Assembly: GCF_937919355.1 (NCBI RefSeq) | Contig: NZ_CALFSA010000119.1 | Span: 1-17,632 of the forward strand | DNA length: 17,632 nt | Direction: 5' to 3' | Source: an uncultured Methanofollis sp. | GTDB taxonomy: Archaea; Halobacteriota; Methanomicrobia; Methanomicrobiales; Methanofollaceae | Part shown: one piece after another, positions 6,949-15,506 of the stretch | Layout of the letters: each line of letters opens with the position of its first letter | How positions within the stretch are numbered: position 1 is the first letter of the stretch | Notes under the pieces: model-generated | Seen by the model: only the letters and a program-made list of their open reading frames with translations | The model's database searches: none | What the model was told of the DNA's origin: nothing | Position numbers and translations under genes: made by a program

Positions 6949-7590
6949 ATGCCAGTAGATGCTGTCATCCCCTTCAAGCCGAAGAACCCGAAGACCCGCC
7001 TCTCCTGCGTGATGGACCAGGAAGAGAGGGAGGCGTTTGCACAGGCGATGCTCTCCGACGTCATCGAGGCCGTGCGCGCCGGAGGGTGCGCTCCCTGCCT
7101 CATCTGCACCGCACCCTTCGAGTACCCCGACGCGCGGGTGACCGTCGATCCCGCCGGGCTCAATGAATCTCTTGACCGTGCCCTTGCCGCGGCAGAGGGC
7201 CCCCTGCTCATCATCATGGCCGACCTCCCCCTTGCCGATGGTGCAGCGGTTGCGCGGATGGTGGCGACGTCGGCCGACATTGCCATCATGCCTGGCCGCG
7301 GTGGGGGGACGAACGCGATCTTTGTGCGGGAACCGTCGCGGTATCATGTCGATTACTATGGGGCAAGTTTCCTGAAACACACGGCGATCGCGGCAGAAGC
7401 AGGTTTATCCTGTGATATTGTCGACTCTTTCAGGCTCCATACCGACGTTGATGAAAAAGAGGACCTGGTCGAGGTCCTGATCCACGGGACCGGTGCGGCC
7501 CGCAGGTATCTTGAGTCACTCGGTTTTGTTCTTTCTATTGAAAAGGGCCGGGTCGGCGTGGAGCGCCGCACCCATAAAGAGACAGTCTGA
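6949..7590 (+). CDS. cofC: 2-phospho-L-lactate guanylyltransferase CofC
   Basis: CofC activates 2-phospholactate (or phosphoenolpyruvate in some lineages) with GTP for transfer to FO by CofD in F420 synthesis. The 213-residue protein is a single nucleotidyltransferase domain: AVIPFKPKNPKTRLS at residues 5-19 is the GTP-binding start, and LLIIMADLPL with metal-binding Asp92 and GGGTNAIFV follow. I prefer the ATG at 6949 (MPVDAVIPF) because family members begin here; twelve further in-frame codons upstream (MFFRVISQKSGE) look non-coding. A weak GGTGA lies at 6943-6947, unusually close to the ATG. The last 75 bp overlap cofE on the opposite strand. Confidence 0.92.
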   Translation: MPVDAVIPFKPKNPKTRLSCVMDQEEREAFAQAMLSDVIEAVRAGGCAPCLICTAPFEYPDARVTVDPAGLNESLDRALAAAEGPLLIIMADLPLADGAAVARMVATSADIAIMPGRGGGTNAIFVREPSRYHVDYYGASFLKHTAIAAEAGLSCDIVDSFRLHTDVDEKEDLVEVLIHGTGAARRYLESLGFVLSIEKGRVGVERRTHKETV

Positions 7591-8319
7591 GGCGTCGATT
7601 GTCGGGATCCCGACATCCTCGGTGATCCCGATGCCGCTGCCCCTGAAGAGTACTGCCGGGACACACTCGTCGGCCTCGCCCATGAGGAGTTCGGCAGCCG
7701 AGGCGAGACAGTCCCCGACCGCTCTTTTCGTCACTTCGAGTCTCCGGCCATAGAGGTCGAGCCTCCCTGCCTCGTCGACAACAGCCCTGATCCCGGCGCA
7801 CCCGATGGCCACACCGCTGCACCCGAGGCGCATTGCATGGGTTCGGGAGTCGATGACAAGCACGCCGATGTTCGCTCCCACTCTCTCCCTGACCGCTGTC
7901 CTCATCTCTGCGGCACTTCTGTCCGGGTCGGCCGGAAGGGGTACGACGGCCCCGTCGGGCGCATTCGAGTGGTCCACACCTGCGTTCGGGAGGAGGGTAC
8001 CGTTTTTGAGAGTGAGGAGGTAACCCGGTATCCCGCCGACGACGCAGTCTGACTCGCGCAGGACGACCTCCGCGATCCTCGGTTCCAGGTGGTAGCGATC
8101 TGCGAGGTCGAGTGCTTCCCTGGACGGGGTGATAGAGTCAAGTTTGACAGTTTCCCCTTCGGCTGTTGCCACCGCTGTTTCGGCGAGGAGGAGAATGTCA
8201 CCGTCCTGCACACCGTGGCAGGGGGCGGCGTCGGCCGCCGCAAGGACCTTCCCTATCAGGTCGTCACCGTCATGGATGAGTCCGGTATGGAGGGCATAGA
8301 CGCTGAACCATCCGCTCAT
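7516..8319 (-). CDS. cofE: Coenzyme F420:L-glutamate ligase CofE
   Basis: CofE adds the glutamate tail to F420-0 using GTP, giving gamma-linked F420-2 in methanogens. The 267-residue protein carries the family blocks HDGDDLIGKVL, VQDGDILLLAETAVATAEG, LRESDCVVGGIPG, LPNAGVDHSNAPDG, VLVIDSRTHAMRLGCSGVAIGCAGI and ECVPAVLFRGSGIG. It is the single-domain archaeal form; the C-terminal nitroreductase-like domain of actinobacterial FbiB is absent. The start ATG at 8319 overlaps the folP stop (ATGA), so cofE is the last gene of the glyA-folD-folP-cofE operon. Its 3' end runs 75 bp into cofC, which is transcribed toward it. Confidence 0.93.
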   Translation of the reverse strand: MSGWFSVYALHTGLIHDGDDLIGKVLAAADAAPCHGVQDGDILLLAETAVATAEGETVKLDSITPSREALDLADRYHLEPRIAEVVLRESDCVVGGIPGYLLTLKNGTLLPNAGVDHSNAPDGAVVPLPADPDRSAAEMRTAVRERVGANIGVLVIDSRTHAMRLGCSGVAIGCAGIRAVVDEAGRLDLYGRRLEVTKRAVGDCLASAAELLMGEADECVPAVLFRGSGIGITEDVGIPTIDASDCLFMGAALHADPALFNRKNKTE

Positions 8320-9125
8320 AGTGTCTGCTCCATATGACCGATGACACGAACCACATCGTGCGTCGCCGCTACGTCATGGGTTCGCACCATATCCGCGTCC
8401 GTGAGGAGTCTTGCCGTCAGGGCGAGGGTGGCTGCGAGGCGTTCCTCCGATGGCCTGCCGATCAGGTCGCCGATGAATGACTTGCGCGAGATCGCAAGGA
8501 GGACCGGGTATCCTGCCTCTTTAAACCTGCCGAAGTCGCGGCACAGGTCCCAGTCGTCGGCATAGGTCCGTTCAGGCGTCCACCGCCCGACGCCTGGGTC
8601 GAGGATCAGGCCCTCGACTCCGGCCGTACGGGCACGCTCCACCACCAGGTTGAGGGCGGCGAGCGTCGCCTCCGTTCCCTTTGGGTCGCCAGGCAGGCGA
8701 GTGGTCGCCATGGCAACGACGGGCAGGCCGGAATCGGCCGCAATGCTGGCGTACTTCGGGTTCGAAAGGCCGCTGATGTCGTTGATCAGGTGGATGTCGT
8801 GGCGCAGGCAGGCATCGAGCACGGCAGGATACATCGTGTCCACCGATACCGCGATGCCGCTGCCGTCGAGTTCGGTAAGGGCTGATTCAATCCTTTCAAT
8901 CTCTTCTGTGACCGTGATCGGCACCGATCCCGGGGCGGTGGACCGCGCACCCACATCGACGACCTCCGCGCCTTCGTCGATCATGGCAAAGGCACGGTCA
9001 CGAACGGCGCCTTCCGGGACATAGGACCCGGAAAAAAAGGATTCGGGGCTACAGTTGATAATCCCCATGATGCGGACGGGTGCCCCGCTGCCGACTGTCA
9101 CCCCTTTCACAGTACAGGATTGCAT
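8316..9125 (-). CDS. folP: Dihydropteroate synthase-like pterin-binding enzyme
   Basis: This 269-residue TIM-barrel protein of the dihydropteroate synthase family has the expected motifs in order: GIINCSPESFFSG at residues 21-33, VVDVGARSTAPG at 55-66, a VSVDT strand, INDISG, LILDPGVG and LAISRKSFIG. The family joins a 6-hydroxymethylpterin pyrophosphate to a p-aminobenzoate-type amine. In methanogens related proteins are assigned to methanopterin synthesis, but the folD and glyA neighbours leave true folate synthesis open. The MATTRLP block replaces the longer MH(M)xGxP region of bacterial enzymes. Its start overlaps the folD end by 19 bp and its stop overlaps the cofE start by 4 bp. Confidence 0.88.
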   Translation of the reverse strand: MQSCTVKGVTVGSGAPVRIMGIINCSPESFFSGSYVPEGAVRDRAFAMIDEGAEVVDVGARSTAPGSVPITVTEEIERIESALTELDGSGIAVSVDTMYPAVLDACLRHDIHLINDISGLSNPKYASIAADSGLPVVAMATTRLPGDPKGTEATLAALNLVVERARTAGVEGLILDPGVGRWTPERTYADDWDLCRDFGRFKEAGYPVLLAISRKSFIGDLIGRPSEERLAATLALTARLLTDADMVRTHDVAATHDVVRVIGHMEQTL

Positions 9126-9952
9126 GACCTCGCCTGTTCAGCCTTGAAGGTGTTTTCCATCAGGGTTGCGATTGTCATGGGCCCGACGCCGCCGGGCACC
9201 GGGGTGATGGCCGAGGCCTTCTTTTCGACCTCGTCGAAGTCGACATCGCCGCAGAGTTTCCCGTTCTCGTCATGGTTGATGCCGACGTCAATGACGACCG
9301 CTCCCTCTTTCACCATCTCAGCCTTCACAAACCTGGCCCTGCCGATTGCGGAGACAAGGATGTCGGCATTTTTCATGATCGAGGGGAGGTCAACCGTCTT
9401 TGAGTGGCAGATCGTCACCGTTGCATCGGCGTTGAGAAGGAGGGCGGCCATCGGTCTCCCGACGTCCACGCTCCGCCCCACAACGACGGCGTTCTTGCCG
9501 GCGATCTCGATCCCGTATTCGGAGAGGATCGTCATGATGCCCCCCGGCGTGCAGGGCACGAACCGCGGCTGACCGGAGAAGAGTTTCCCGGCGTTCACCG
9601 GGTGGAAACCGTCGACGTCCTTTTCCGGGAGGACCGCGTTGATCACCCTCTCTGTGTCCACCTGCCGCGGCAGAGGGAGTTGCACCAGGATTCCCGAGAT
9701 GTCGGGGTCGTTGTTGAGGCGACCGACGGCCTGCAGGACCTCCTGCGTCGTCGCTGTCTCGGGGAGTTCGATGCGGACCGATCCGATACCGACCCGTTCG
9801 CAGGTCCGGTGTTTCATCCGGACATACATCTGCGAGGCCGGGTCGCTGCCCACCAGCACCGTGGCGAGGTGGGGGTAGAGCCCCGACTCCTCGATCTTTT
9901 CCTTGAGGAGTTCGAGCCTCTTCTCCGATATGGCCTTGCCGTCGAGGATCAT
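9107..9952 (-). CDS. folD: Bifunctional methylene-THF dehydrogenase / methenyl-THF cyclohydrolase FolD
   Basis: FolD interconverts 5,10-methylene- and 10-formyl-tetrahydrofolate with NAD(P). The 281-residue protein matches the family along its length: the catalytic YVRMK (Tyr43, Lys47), VQLPLPRQVD, KDVDGFHPVNAGKL, the Rossmann GRSVDVGRPMA loop, and the C-terminal PVPGGVGPMTIATLMENT. Nothing appears truncated. The start ATG at 9952 overlaps the glyA stop (ATGA). FolD is a folate enzyme, whereas methanogenesis uses methanopterin with Mtd/Mch. Its presence beside glyA therefore points to a separate folate pool for biosynthesis, as known for Methanosarcina barkeri. Confidence 0.96.
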   Translation of the reverse strand: MILDGKAISEKRLELLKEKIEESGLYPHLATVLVGSDPASQMYVRMKHRTCERVGIGSVRIELPETATTQEVLQAVGRLNNDPDISGILVQLPLPRQVDTERVINAVLPEKDVDGFHPVNAGKLFSGQPRFVPCTPGGIMTILSEYGIEIAGKNAVVVGRSVDVGRPMAALLLNADATVTICHSKTVDLPSIMKNADILVSAIGRARFVKAEMVKEGAVVIDVGINHDENGKLCGDVDFDEVEKKASAITPVPGGVGPMTIATLMENTFKAEQARSCNPVL

Positions 9953-11193
9953 TCGATTACCGCGTAAATGGGGAATTTGCTCGCAAGTGCCTCGACTTCC
10001 TTCCTCACTCCTGCGATCTTCTCCTTGTTCTCGATGTCGTTGAGGACGGTGGCGATGTAGTGGCCAATCATCTTCATCTCTTCTTCTTTCATGCCGCGGG
10101 AAGTGACGGCCGGGGTGCCGATCCGCAGACCGCTTGTGACGAAAGGAGAGAGAGTCTCGCGCGGGATCGTGTTCTTGTTCACGGTGATCGCGGCGTCGTG
10201 CAGGGCGTTCTCGGCCTGCAGGCCGGTCAGGTGCTTGTCAGAGAGATCAAGGAGCATGAGGTGGTTGTCGGTGCCCCCGGAGACAAGGCGGAGCCCTTCT
10301 GAGTCGAGGGTGGCGGCGAGGGTCTTCGCGTTCTTGACGATCTGTTTGCAGTACTCCTTGTAGGAGGGGGTGAGCGCTTCCTTGAAGCAGACTGCCTTGG
10401 CGGCTATGATGTGCATCAGGGGGCCGCCCTGCAGACCGGGGAAGACCGCCTTGTCGATGGCCTGAGCGAACTCATCACGACACATGATCGCGCCGCCGCG
10501 GGGGCCGCGGAGGGTCTTGTGGGTGGTCGTCGTGGTGAAGGGAAGGACGTCCACCGGGGAGTTGTGGAGGCCGGTGGCAACGAGGCCTGCGATGTGGGCG
10601 ATATCGGCCATGCAGTAGGCACCGACGTCTTCGGCAATCTCGCCGAAGGCCTTGAAGTCGATCTCACGGGGGTAGGCCGAGGCGCCGCAGACGATCATCT
10701 GCGGCTTCTCCTTCCGCGCCATGTCGGCGAGGGCCGCGTAGTCGATGACCTCGGTCTCATGGTCCACGCCGTACTGGACGACGTTGTACATCTTGCCGGA
10801 GAAACTTACCGGCGAACCGTGGGAGAGGTGACCGCCCTCGGAGAGCTTCATGGACATGATCTTGTCACCGTACTTGATGGTGGCAAAGTAGACGGCCATG
10901 TTGGCTCCAGACCCCGAGTGGGGCTGGACGTTTGCATGCTCTGCGCCGAAGAGCTGGCAGAGGCGGTCCCGTGCAAGGTTCTCGATCATATCGTAGTATT
11001 CACAGCCGCCGTAGTACCGCTTTCCGGGGTAGCCTTCGGCGTACTTGTTCGTCAGGATCGAGCCTGCAGCCTCGATGACGGCTCTGGAGACAACGTTTTC
11101 CGATGCGATCAACTCAAGACCGTTTGTCTGTCTGAGACGCTCTTTTTCGATAATCCCTGTGATTTCTGGATCCGTAGTAGCAAGATGAGACAT
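9949..11193 (-). CDS. glyA: Serine hydroxymethyltransferase GlyA
   Basis: GlyA converts serine and a tetrahydropterin to glycine and the methylene-carrier, using PLP. The 414-residue protein has the cofactor lysine at Lys226 in TTTTHKTLRGPRGG, ADIAHIAGL just before it, and the N-terminal ELIASEN, KYAEGYPGKRYYGG and QPHSGSGANMA blocks. The length is normal for the bacterial-type enzyme, and the neighbour folD suggests tetrahydrofolate as carrier. I chose the ATG at 11193 (MSHLATTDPEI); upstream in-frame sequence to 11352 does not resemble the family. There is no Shine-Dalgarno sequence, but a TATA-like element lies about 27 bases upstream, so the message is probably leaderless. First gene of the operon. 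Confidence 0.96.
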   Translation of the reverse strand: MSHLATTDPEITGIIEKERLRQTNGLELIASENVVSRAVIEAAGSILTNKYAEGYPGKRYYGGCEYYDMIENLARDRLCQLFGAEHANVQPHSGSGANMAVYFATIKYGDKIMSMKLSEGGHLSHGSPVSFSGKMYNVVQYGVDHETEVIDYAALADMARKEKPQMIVCGASAYPREIDFKAFGEIAEDVGAYCMADIAHIAGLVATGLHNSPVDVLPFTTTTTHKTLRGPRGGAIMCRDEFAQAIDKAVFPGLQGGPLMHIIAAKAVCFKEALTPSYKEYCKQIVKNAKTLAATLDSEGLRLVSGGTDNHLMLLDLSDKHLTGLQAENALHDAAITVNKNTIPRETLSPFVTSGLRIGTPAVTSRGMKEEEMKMIGHYIATVLNDIENKEKIAGVRKEVEALASKFPIYAVIE

Positions 11194-11225
11194 GTACAAA
11201 AACATCGCCGTGATCAGTATTATGT
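11194..11225 (-). promoter_or_regulatory. Leaderless promoter of the glyA operon
   Basis: On the minus strand GACATAATACTG (about 11227-11216) places a TATA-like ATAATAC about 27 bases before the glyA ATG, preceded by purine-rich sequence that could serve as BRE. The spacing fits initiation at the start codon. Confidence 0.4.
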
Positions 11226-11395
11226 CTTCGTCCTTTGCAGGTGAGGAATGCCGCCATGTCTCGCATATTGTTCTGCCTGCCCACAGGATCACGGATATTT
11301 CCCTGTTGTCTCTCTCCCCCCGCAGGGTCTTGACTGCCCCGCTCTCACCCACCTTCCAGGTCTGGGTGAATATACAGCGAGTATTCTACCCTTTA

Positions 11396-11425
11396 TTATT
11401 CTGTCTCTGGATCGGAGCAGAATAA
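11396..11425. repeat. 8-bp inverted repeat, candidate operator or hairpin
   Basis: TTATTCTG at 11396-11403 is exactly complementary to CAGAATAA at 11418-11425. It lies in the smc-operon promoter region about 50 bases before the first start codon. Confidence 0.5.
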
Positions 11426-11475
11426 GAGCACAATCATTATAGGTCAATAAAATCATCTTAATCTTGAGGGACGAT

Positions 11476-12054
11476 ATGCTCAATAAAGATGCCAAAGTGA
11501 AATTCCTTGAGCATCAACTTGAAGAGAGGGAGAGGGAGATCGTGTCAATGCGGGACTCGGAGAAGACTTTTGCGTCGCCGGAAGATGAGCGGATCTACCG
11601 GCTTGAACAGCGGTTGAAGGAGATGGAAGCCCTCGTCAAGGGTTTGACCGAGGAGGTGCTCGATCTCAAGACCGTGACGATGCGGCTCAACCGCGCATTT
11701 GAGGCGAAGACCGAGCTTGAAAGGGCAGAACGCCCGAGCCTGAAACCGAAGGTCTTTGTCGAAGAGTTACCTGAGAGGCAGGAAGACTTCGTCCGCGGAT
11801 CGGCACCCACACCCGCTCCTGCACCCACGTCGGTATCCACAGGGGATGAAGGGGACATGGATCTCATCATGCAGAATGATGGGACGCTCAAGAGGGAACG
11901 GAGAAGAAGTTCCGATTATATCATTGCCCCCAACAATCAGGCTCCCGCCTGTCTCACCTCTGAGCGGCGGTCCGGATCCCGCAGGAACACGGAGAAACGG
12001 GCTGGCGCTATTATCTTTGCAGAGGAAGAGGACGACACCAGTATCAGGAAGTAA
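11476..12054 (+). CDS. Coiled-coil hypothetical protein upstream of smc
   Basis: I do not recognise this 192-residue protein. Residues 1 to about 80 are rich in Glu, Lys, Arg and Leu with heptad spacing (FLEHQLEEREREI, YRLEQRLKEMEALVKGLTEE), predicting a coiled coil. A linker rich in Pro and Ala (APTPAPAPTS) follows near 110-120. The C-terminal part alternates basic clusters (KRERRRSS, ERRSGSRRNTEKR) with an acidic end (FAEEEDDTS). There is no signal peptide and no membrane segment. The ATG at 11476 is chosen because GAGGG at 11466-11470 precedes it with proper spacing; an upstream TTG would contain that site. It ends 11 bp before smc and so is very probably cotranscribed with the condensin genes, which suggests but does not prove a role with them. 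Confidence 0.75.
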   Translation: MLNKDAKVKFLEHQLEEREREIVSMRDSEKTFASPEDERIYRLEQRLKEMEALVKGLTEEVLDLKTVTMRLNRAFEAKTELERAERPSLKPKVFVEELPERQEDFVRGSAPTPAPAPTSVSTGDEGDMDLIMQNDGTLKRERRRSSDYIIAPNNQAPACLTSERRSGSRRNTEKRAGAIIFAEEEDDTSIRK

Positions 12055-12065
12055 GGGGCTGCCTG

Positions 12066-15000
12066 GTGTACATCACCGGAATTGAGATCGACAATTTCAA
12101 GTCTTTTGCGAAAAAGACATCCATTCCATTTTTAGAGGGTTTCACGGTCGTATCGGGCCCAAATGGGTCGGGAAAGAGCAATATTATCGACAGTCTGCTC
12201 TTCGCCCTCGCTCTTACGAGCGCCCGCGGTCTTCGGGCCGAGAAACTGACCGATCTGATCAATCTCAACTCCGGTAAAAATACCGCCGAGGTGGCGATCA
12301 CCTTCTCGGACGGCACCGAGATCAGGCGGCGGATCAAGAGGACATCCTCCAACTATTACTCCTATAATTACCTCAACGGCCGTCTCGTCAAACAGAATGA
12401 TGTCATTGAGTTCCTCGCAAAGATCGGGATCAAGCCTGAGGGATATAATGTGGTGATGCAGGGTGACATCACCCGGATCATGGAGATGGGGGACGGCGAA
12501 CGACGCAAGATTATCGACGAGATTGCCGGTGTCTCCGAGTTCGAAGGGAAGAAGGCCCAGGCCCTCGATGAACTCGAAGTGGTGCGCGAGCGGATCGAGC
12601 GTGAGGAAGTGGTGCTCTTCGAACTTAATGCGCGCCTGGGAGAATTGAAGCAGGAGCGGGAGCAGGCACTGCAGTACCGGCACTGGAAGGAGAAACTCGA
12701 CCACTTTCAGCGCTGCCGGGCAGCAGCGCGTGTGCGCGAGATGCGCGCCGAACACACTTCTCTTACCACGCAGATCGGGGACCAGAACCTTGCCCTTGAG
12801 CGCGCTCTTGCCGATCTCGGGATCGAAGAGAACGACCTTGCGTACCTCAAGACCGACCTTGCCGATGCCGATACCGAGATCAATGAGAAGAGCGGCACTG
12901 AATATCTCAAACTGATCTCGGCCCTTGAAGAAGCCAAGGGGCGGATAAAGGTTGCTGAGGGGTCGATTGCACGCCTGAAGAAGGAGAAGGACGAGAACCT
13001 GGAGGGGATCAACCGGGCCTTCCTTGACGAGAAGCGCGCCACAGAGCGGGCAAAGGCCTCAACGGAGCAGGTCCGGACACTCTCCATCGACCGTGCAAAC
13101 CTTGCGATGGAGTGCGCCGCTGCAAAGGCGAAGGCCGAGAACCTTGAAGCAGAAATCTCCCGGGGCGGAAAAGAGGTCGAGGGCCTGAAGCAGCAACTTT
13201 TCTCTTTGATGGAGGATGCCGGAGCGAAGAAGACCCGACGCTCCGAACTCCTGCACGAGCAGGACCTTCTTATCGAGAAAAGCAGGATGCGGACCTCGGA
13301 GATTGAGCGACTGGAGGCGCACCTTGCTGAGGTAAGGGCGGGGTATGGGAACCTAGAGGCCGGGATCGGTGAGGCGAGGAAGGCGTCGGAGACGTCTGAA
13401 GCGGAGAAGGCGGCCCTTGACCGCCGTCTCTCTGAGACGGAGAGCACTCTCTTTGCCAGGCGGTCGTCCCTCGAACGTCTCAGAAAGGAGATCCAGACGG
13501 ACGAGCGTGAACTGATGCGGCTGGAAGCGCAGCAGCAGTCAAGGGACGGTGCGGGGGGTCCGGCCCTTGAGGCAGTGCTTGCAATGGACGGTATCTTTGG
13601 CACGGTCGCGCAACTCGGCCGTTCGCCTCCTGAGTATGCCACTGCCCTTGACGTGGCGGCAGGGGGAAAGCTCCGGTATGTCGTGGCCGAGGATGATACC
13701 GTCGCCGCGGGTGCGATCCGGTACCTCAAGGAAGGACGACTTGGCAGGCTTACCTTCCTCCCCCTCAATAAGATGAAGGCGCGGGAGTACCCTCCAGTGC
13801 GCGACCCCGGTGTGATCGACTATGCGGTCAACCTCCTCTCCTTCGACCGCCAGTATGACCTCGCCTTCCAGCAGGTCTTCGGTTCGACCGTCGTCGTGGA
13901 CACCCTGGAGAATGCGCGGCGCCTCCTCGGGAAGTACAGGATGGTCACGCTCGAAGGCGAACTTCTGGAGAAGTCCGGAGCAATGACCGGTGGTTTCCTG
14001 AAGAAAAAGCAGGGGGGAGGCTTCGGTGCGGCTGTCGAGGACGAGATCGCAAAGGTCTCCCATGCCCTTGCCGGGAAGCAGGAAGAAGCGGCCGAGCTTG
14101 AGCGGTCCATCAATCGTCTCTCTGCAGAGGTGGACGAGAACCGGCAGAAGCGCGCCGGGATCGAGCAGGGACTTGCACGCTATGCTCTTGTCATTGAGGA
14201 GTATGGTCGGCGTATTGCGTCACAGAAGGCCGAGGAGGAGAGAGTCAGCAGGGATCTCACCGCTCTGAAGGGTGAGGTTGAGGCGGGCGCCGCCGCACTT
14301 GCAGCCGTTGAGACAGGACTTGATGAGGTTGGAAACGCCCTTACGGGCCTGAACGGGGAGATCGATGGACTGAAGAAGAAACTGGACGACACCGAGATCC
14401 CGCGCCTCACCGAGGAACTGGAGAGAGTACGGCGTGACTATGAGGGTGCCGAGAGGAGGTTGCGGAACAAGGAGGCCGACATCGCCGATGCCCAGCGCGA
14501 GAGGCAGTACTTCGAGAAGAGGGTTCAGGAACTCTCTGCCGAGCGCGACCGCCTGACCGAGAAGAACCGCGGGATAGATGGTGAGGTCACCGCAGCTGAG
14601 GGGGAGATCACGTCGGCGCGGGCCGAGATCGCGGACCTTGAGGGGCGGCAGCAGTCTTTCTCCTCTGAGATCACCGCTCTGCGCACAAAGCGTGATGAGA
14701 TCGCTGCAAAAATTGCCGCAGCTGAGAAGCGGTGTGCCGGGCTGAATGCGCAGGCCGACCGCATCCGTCTCCTCATCATGACACTCTCCGAGAAGGCTGA
14801 TGCTCTTCTGGTCGAGATCGAGTCTCTACAGGTGGAGGAAGGGGAGGAGACCGATCTCTCTCTGACCGAGATCGAGGGGGGGATAGCGGAGGCCGACCGT
14901 TCCCTGCGCGCTCTCGGAGCGGTGAACATGCTCGCCATTGAGGAGTACGGGAAGGTGGCGGAGAGGATTGAGGACAGGACCCGGAAAAAAGAGGTCCTAT

Positions 15001-15506
15001 CTGCTGAGAGAACCTCCCTCATCGAGCGGATAGAACATTTTGACCGTATGAAGTATGACTCTTTCATGACCGCCTTCAGGGCTATCGATGCAAATTTCAG
15101 GGAGATCTTTGCGCGGCTTACCGCCGGCAGTGGCCACCTTGCGCTGGACAACGAGGAGGATCCCTTCTCCGGTGGCCTCACCTTTGCGGTTCAGCCGCGC
15201 GGCAAGAAGGTGCAGCTCCTTTCTGCTCTCTCAGGGGGGGAGAAGTCCCTGACGACCCTTGCCTTCCTTTTCTCGATCCAGAAATACCTCCCTGCTCCTT
15301 TCTATGCCTTCGATGAGGTGGACATGTTCCTTGACGGTTCCAATGTGGAGCAGGTCGCCACGATGATCAGGGAACTCTCTCGGAATGCGCAGTTCATTAC
15401 AGTTTCTCTCCGCAAACCGATGATCGAGTCGGCGGACAGGATCATGGGCGTGACGATCCGCCCGGACAAGAGCACGCTTGTTACCGGTGTCGAGAATCAT
15501 GCATGA
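12066..15506 (+). CDS. smc: Chromosome segregation ATPase Smc
   Basis: Smc is the ring-forming ATPase of the prokaryotic condensin and works with ScpA and ScpB in chromosome organisation. The 1146-residue protein is full length. It shows an N-terminal head with Walker A GPNGSGKSN at 31-39, a first long coiled coil, a hinge at about 496-645 (starting GGPALEAVLAMDGIFGTVAQ; the glycines of GAMTGG close it), a second coiled coil, and a C-terminal head with the ABC signature LSGGEKSL near 1053 and Walker B FYAFDEVDMFLDG near 1080. The start is a GTG at 12066, preceded by AAGGGG at about 12053-12058; MYITGIEIDNFKSF is the family N-terminus. The C-terminus overlaps the scpA start by 8 bp. No disruption is seen. 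Confidence 0.97.
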   Translation: MYITGIEIDNFKSFAKKTSIPFLEGFTVVSGPNGSGKSNIIDSLLFALALTSARGLRAEKLTDLINLNSGKNTAEVAITFSDGTEIRRRIKRTSSNYYSYNYLNGRLVKQNDVIEFLAKIGIKPEGYNVVMQGDITRIMEMGDGERRKIIDEIAGVSEFEGKKAQALDELEVVRERIEREEVVLFELNARLGELKQEREQALQYRHWKEKLDHFQRCRAAARVREMRAEHTSLTTQIGDQNLALERALADLGIEENDLAYLKTDLADADTEINEKSGTEYLKLISALEEAKGRIKVAEGSIARLKKEKDENLEGINRAFLDEKRATERAKASTEQVRTLSIDRANLAMECAAAKAKAENLEAEISRGGKEVEGLKQQLFSLMEDAGAKKTRRSELLHEQDLLIEKSRMRTSEIERLEAHLAEVRAGYGNLEAGIGEARKASETSEAEKAALDRRLSETESTLFARRSSLERLRKEIQTDERELMRLEAQQQSRDGAGGPALEAVLAMDGIFGTVAQLGRSPPEYATALDVAAGGKLRYVVAEDDTVAAGAIRYLKEGRLGRLTFLPLNKMKAREYPPVRDPGVIDYAVNLLSFDRQYDLAFQQVFGSTVVVDTLENARRLLGKYRMVTLEGELLEKSGAMTGGFLKKKQGGGFGAAVEDEIAKVSHALAGKQEEAAELERSINRLSAEVDENRQKRAGIEQGLARYALVIEEYGRRIASQKAEEERVSRDLTALKGEVEAGAAALAAVETGLDEVGNALTGLNGEIDGLKKKLDDTEIPRLTEELERVRRDYEGAERRLRNKEADIADAQRERQYFEKRVQELSAERDRLTEKNRGIDGEVTAAEGEITSARAEIADLEGRQQSFSSEITALRTKRDEIAAKIAAAEKRCAGLNAQADRIRLLIMTLSEKADALLVEIESLQVEEGEETDLSLTEIEGGIAEADRSLRALGAVNMLAIEEYGKVAERIEDRTRKKEVLSAERTSLIERIEHFDRMKYDSFMTAFRAIDANFREIFARLTAGSGHLALDNEEDPFSGGLTFAVQPRGKKVQLLSALSGGEKSLTTLAFLFSIQKYLPAPFYAFDEVDMFLDGSNVEQVATMIRELSRNAQFITVSLRKPMIESADRIMGVTIRPDKSTLVTGVENHA

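Larger units (their letters stand above)
11194..11475. promoter_or_regulatory. Divergent glyA / smc-operon intergenic region
   Basis: This 282-bp spacer holds no credible gene. Besides the glyA promoter it contains a hairpin at 11345-11369 (TCACCCA paired with TGGGTGA, with an inner CCT/AGG) and a perfect 8-bp inverted repeat at 11396-11425 (TTATTCTG and CAGAATAA, 14 bases apart, with an inner CTC/GAG). AT-rich candidates for the rightward promoter are CCTTTATTATTC at 11390-11401 and CATTATAGG at about 11435-11443. The inverted repeat overlaps or follows the first of these, so it is a candidate operator or 5' UTR hairpin. Confidence 0.45.

Noticed and set aside
10411..11244. Long plus-strand frame opposite glyA
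   Set aside because: It is a high-GC shadow of a clearly conserved gene; no ribosome-binding site and no recognisable domains.
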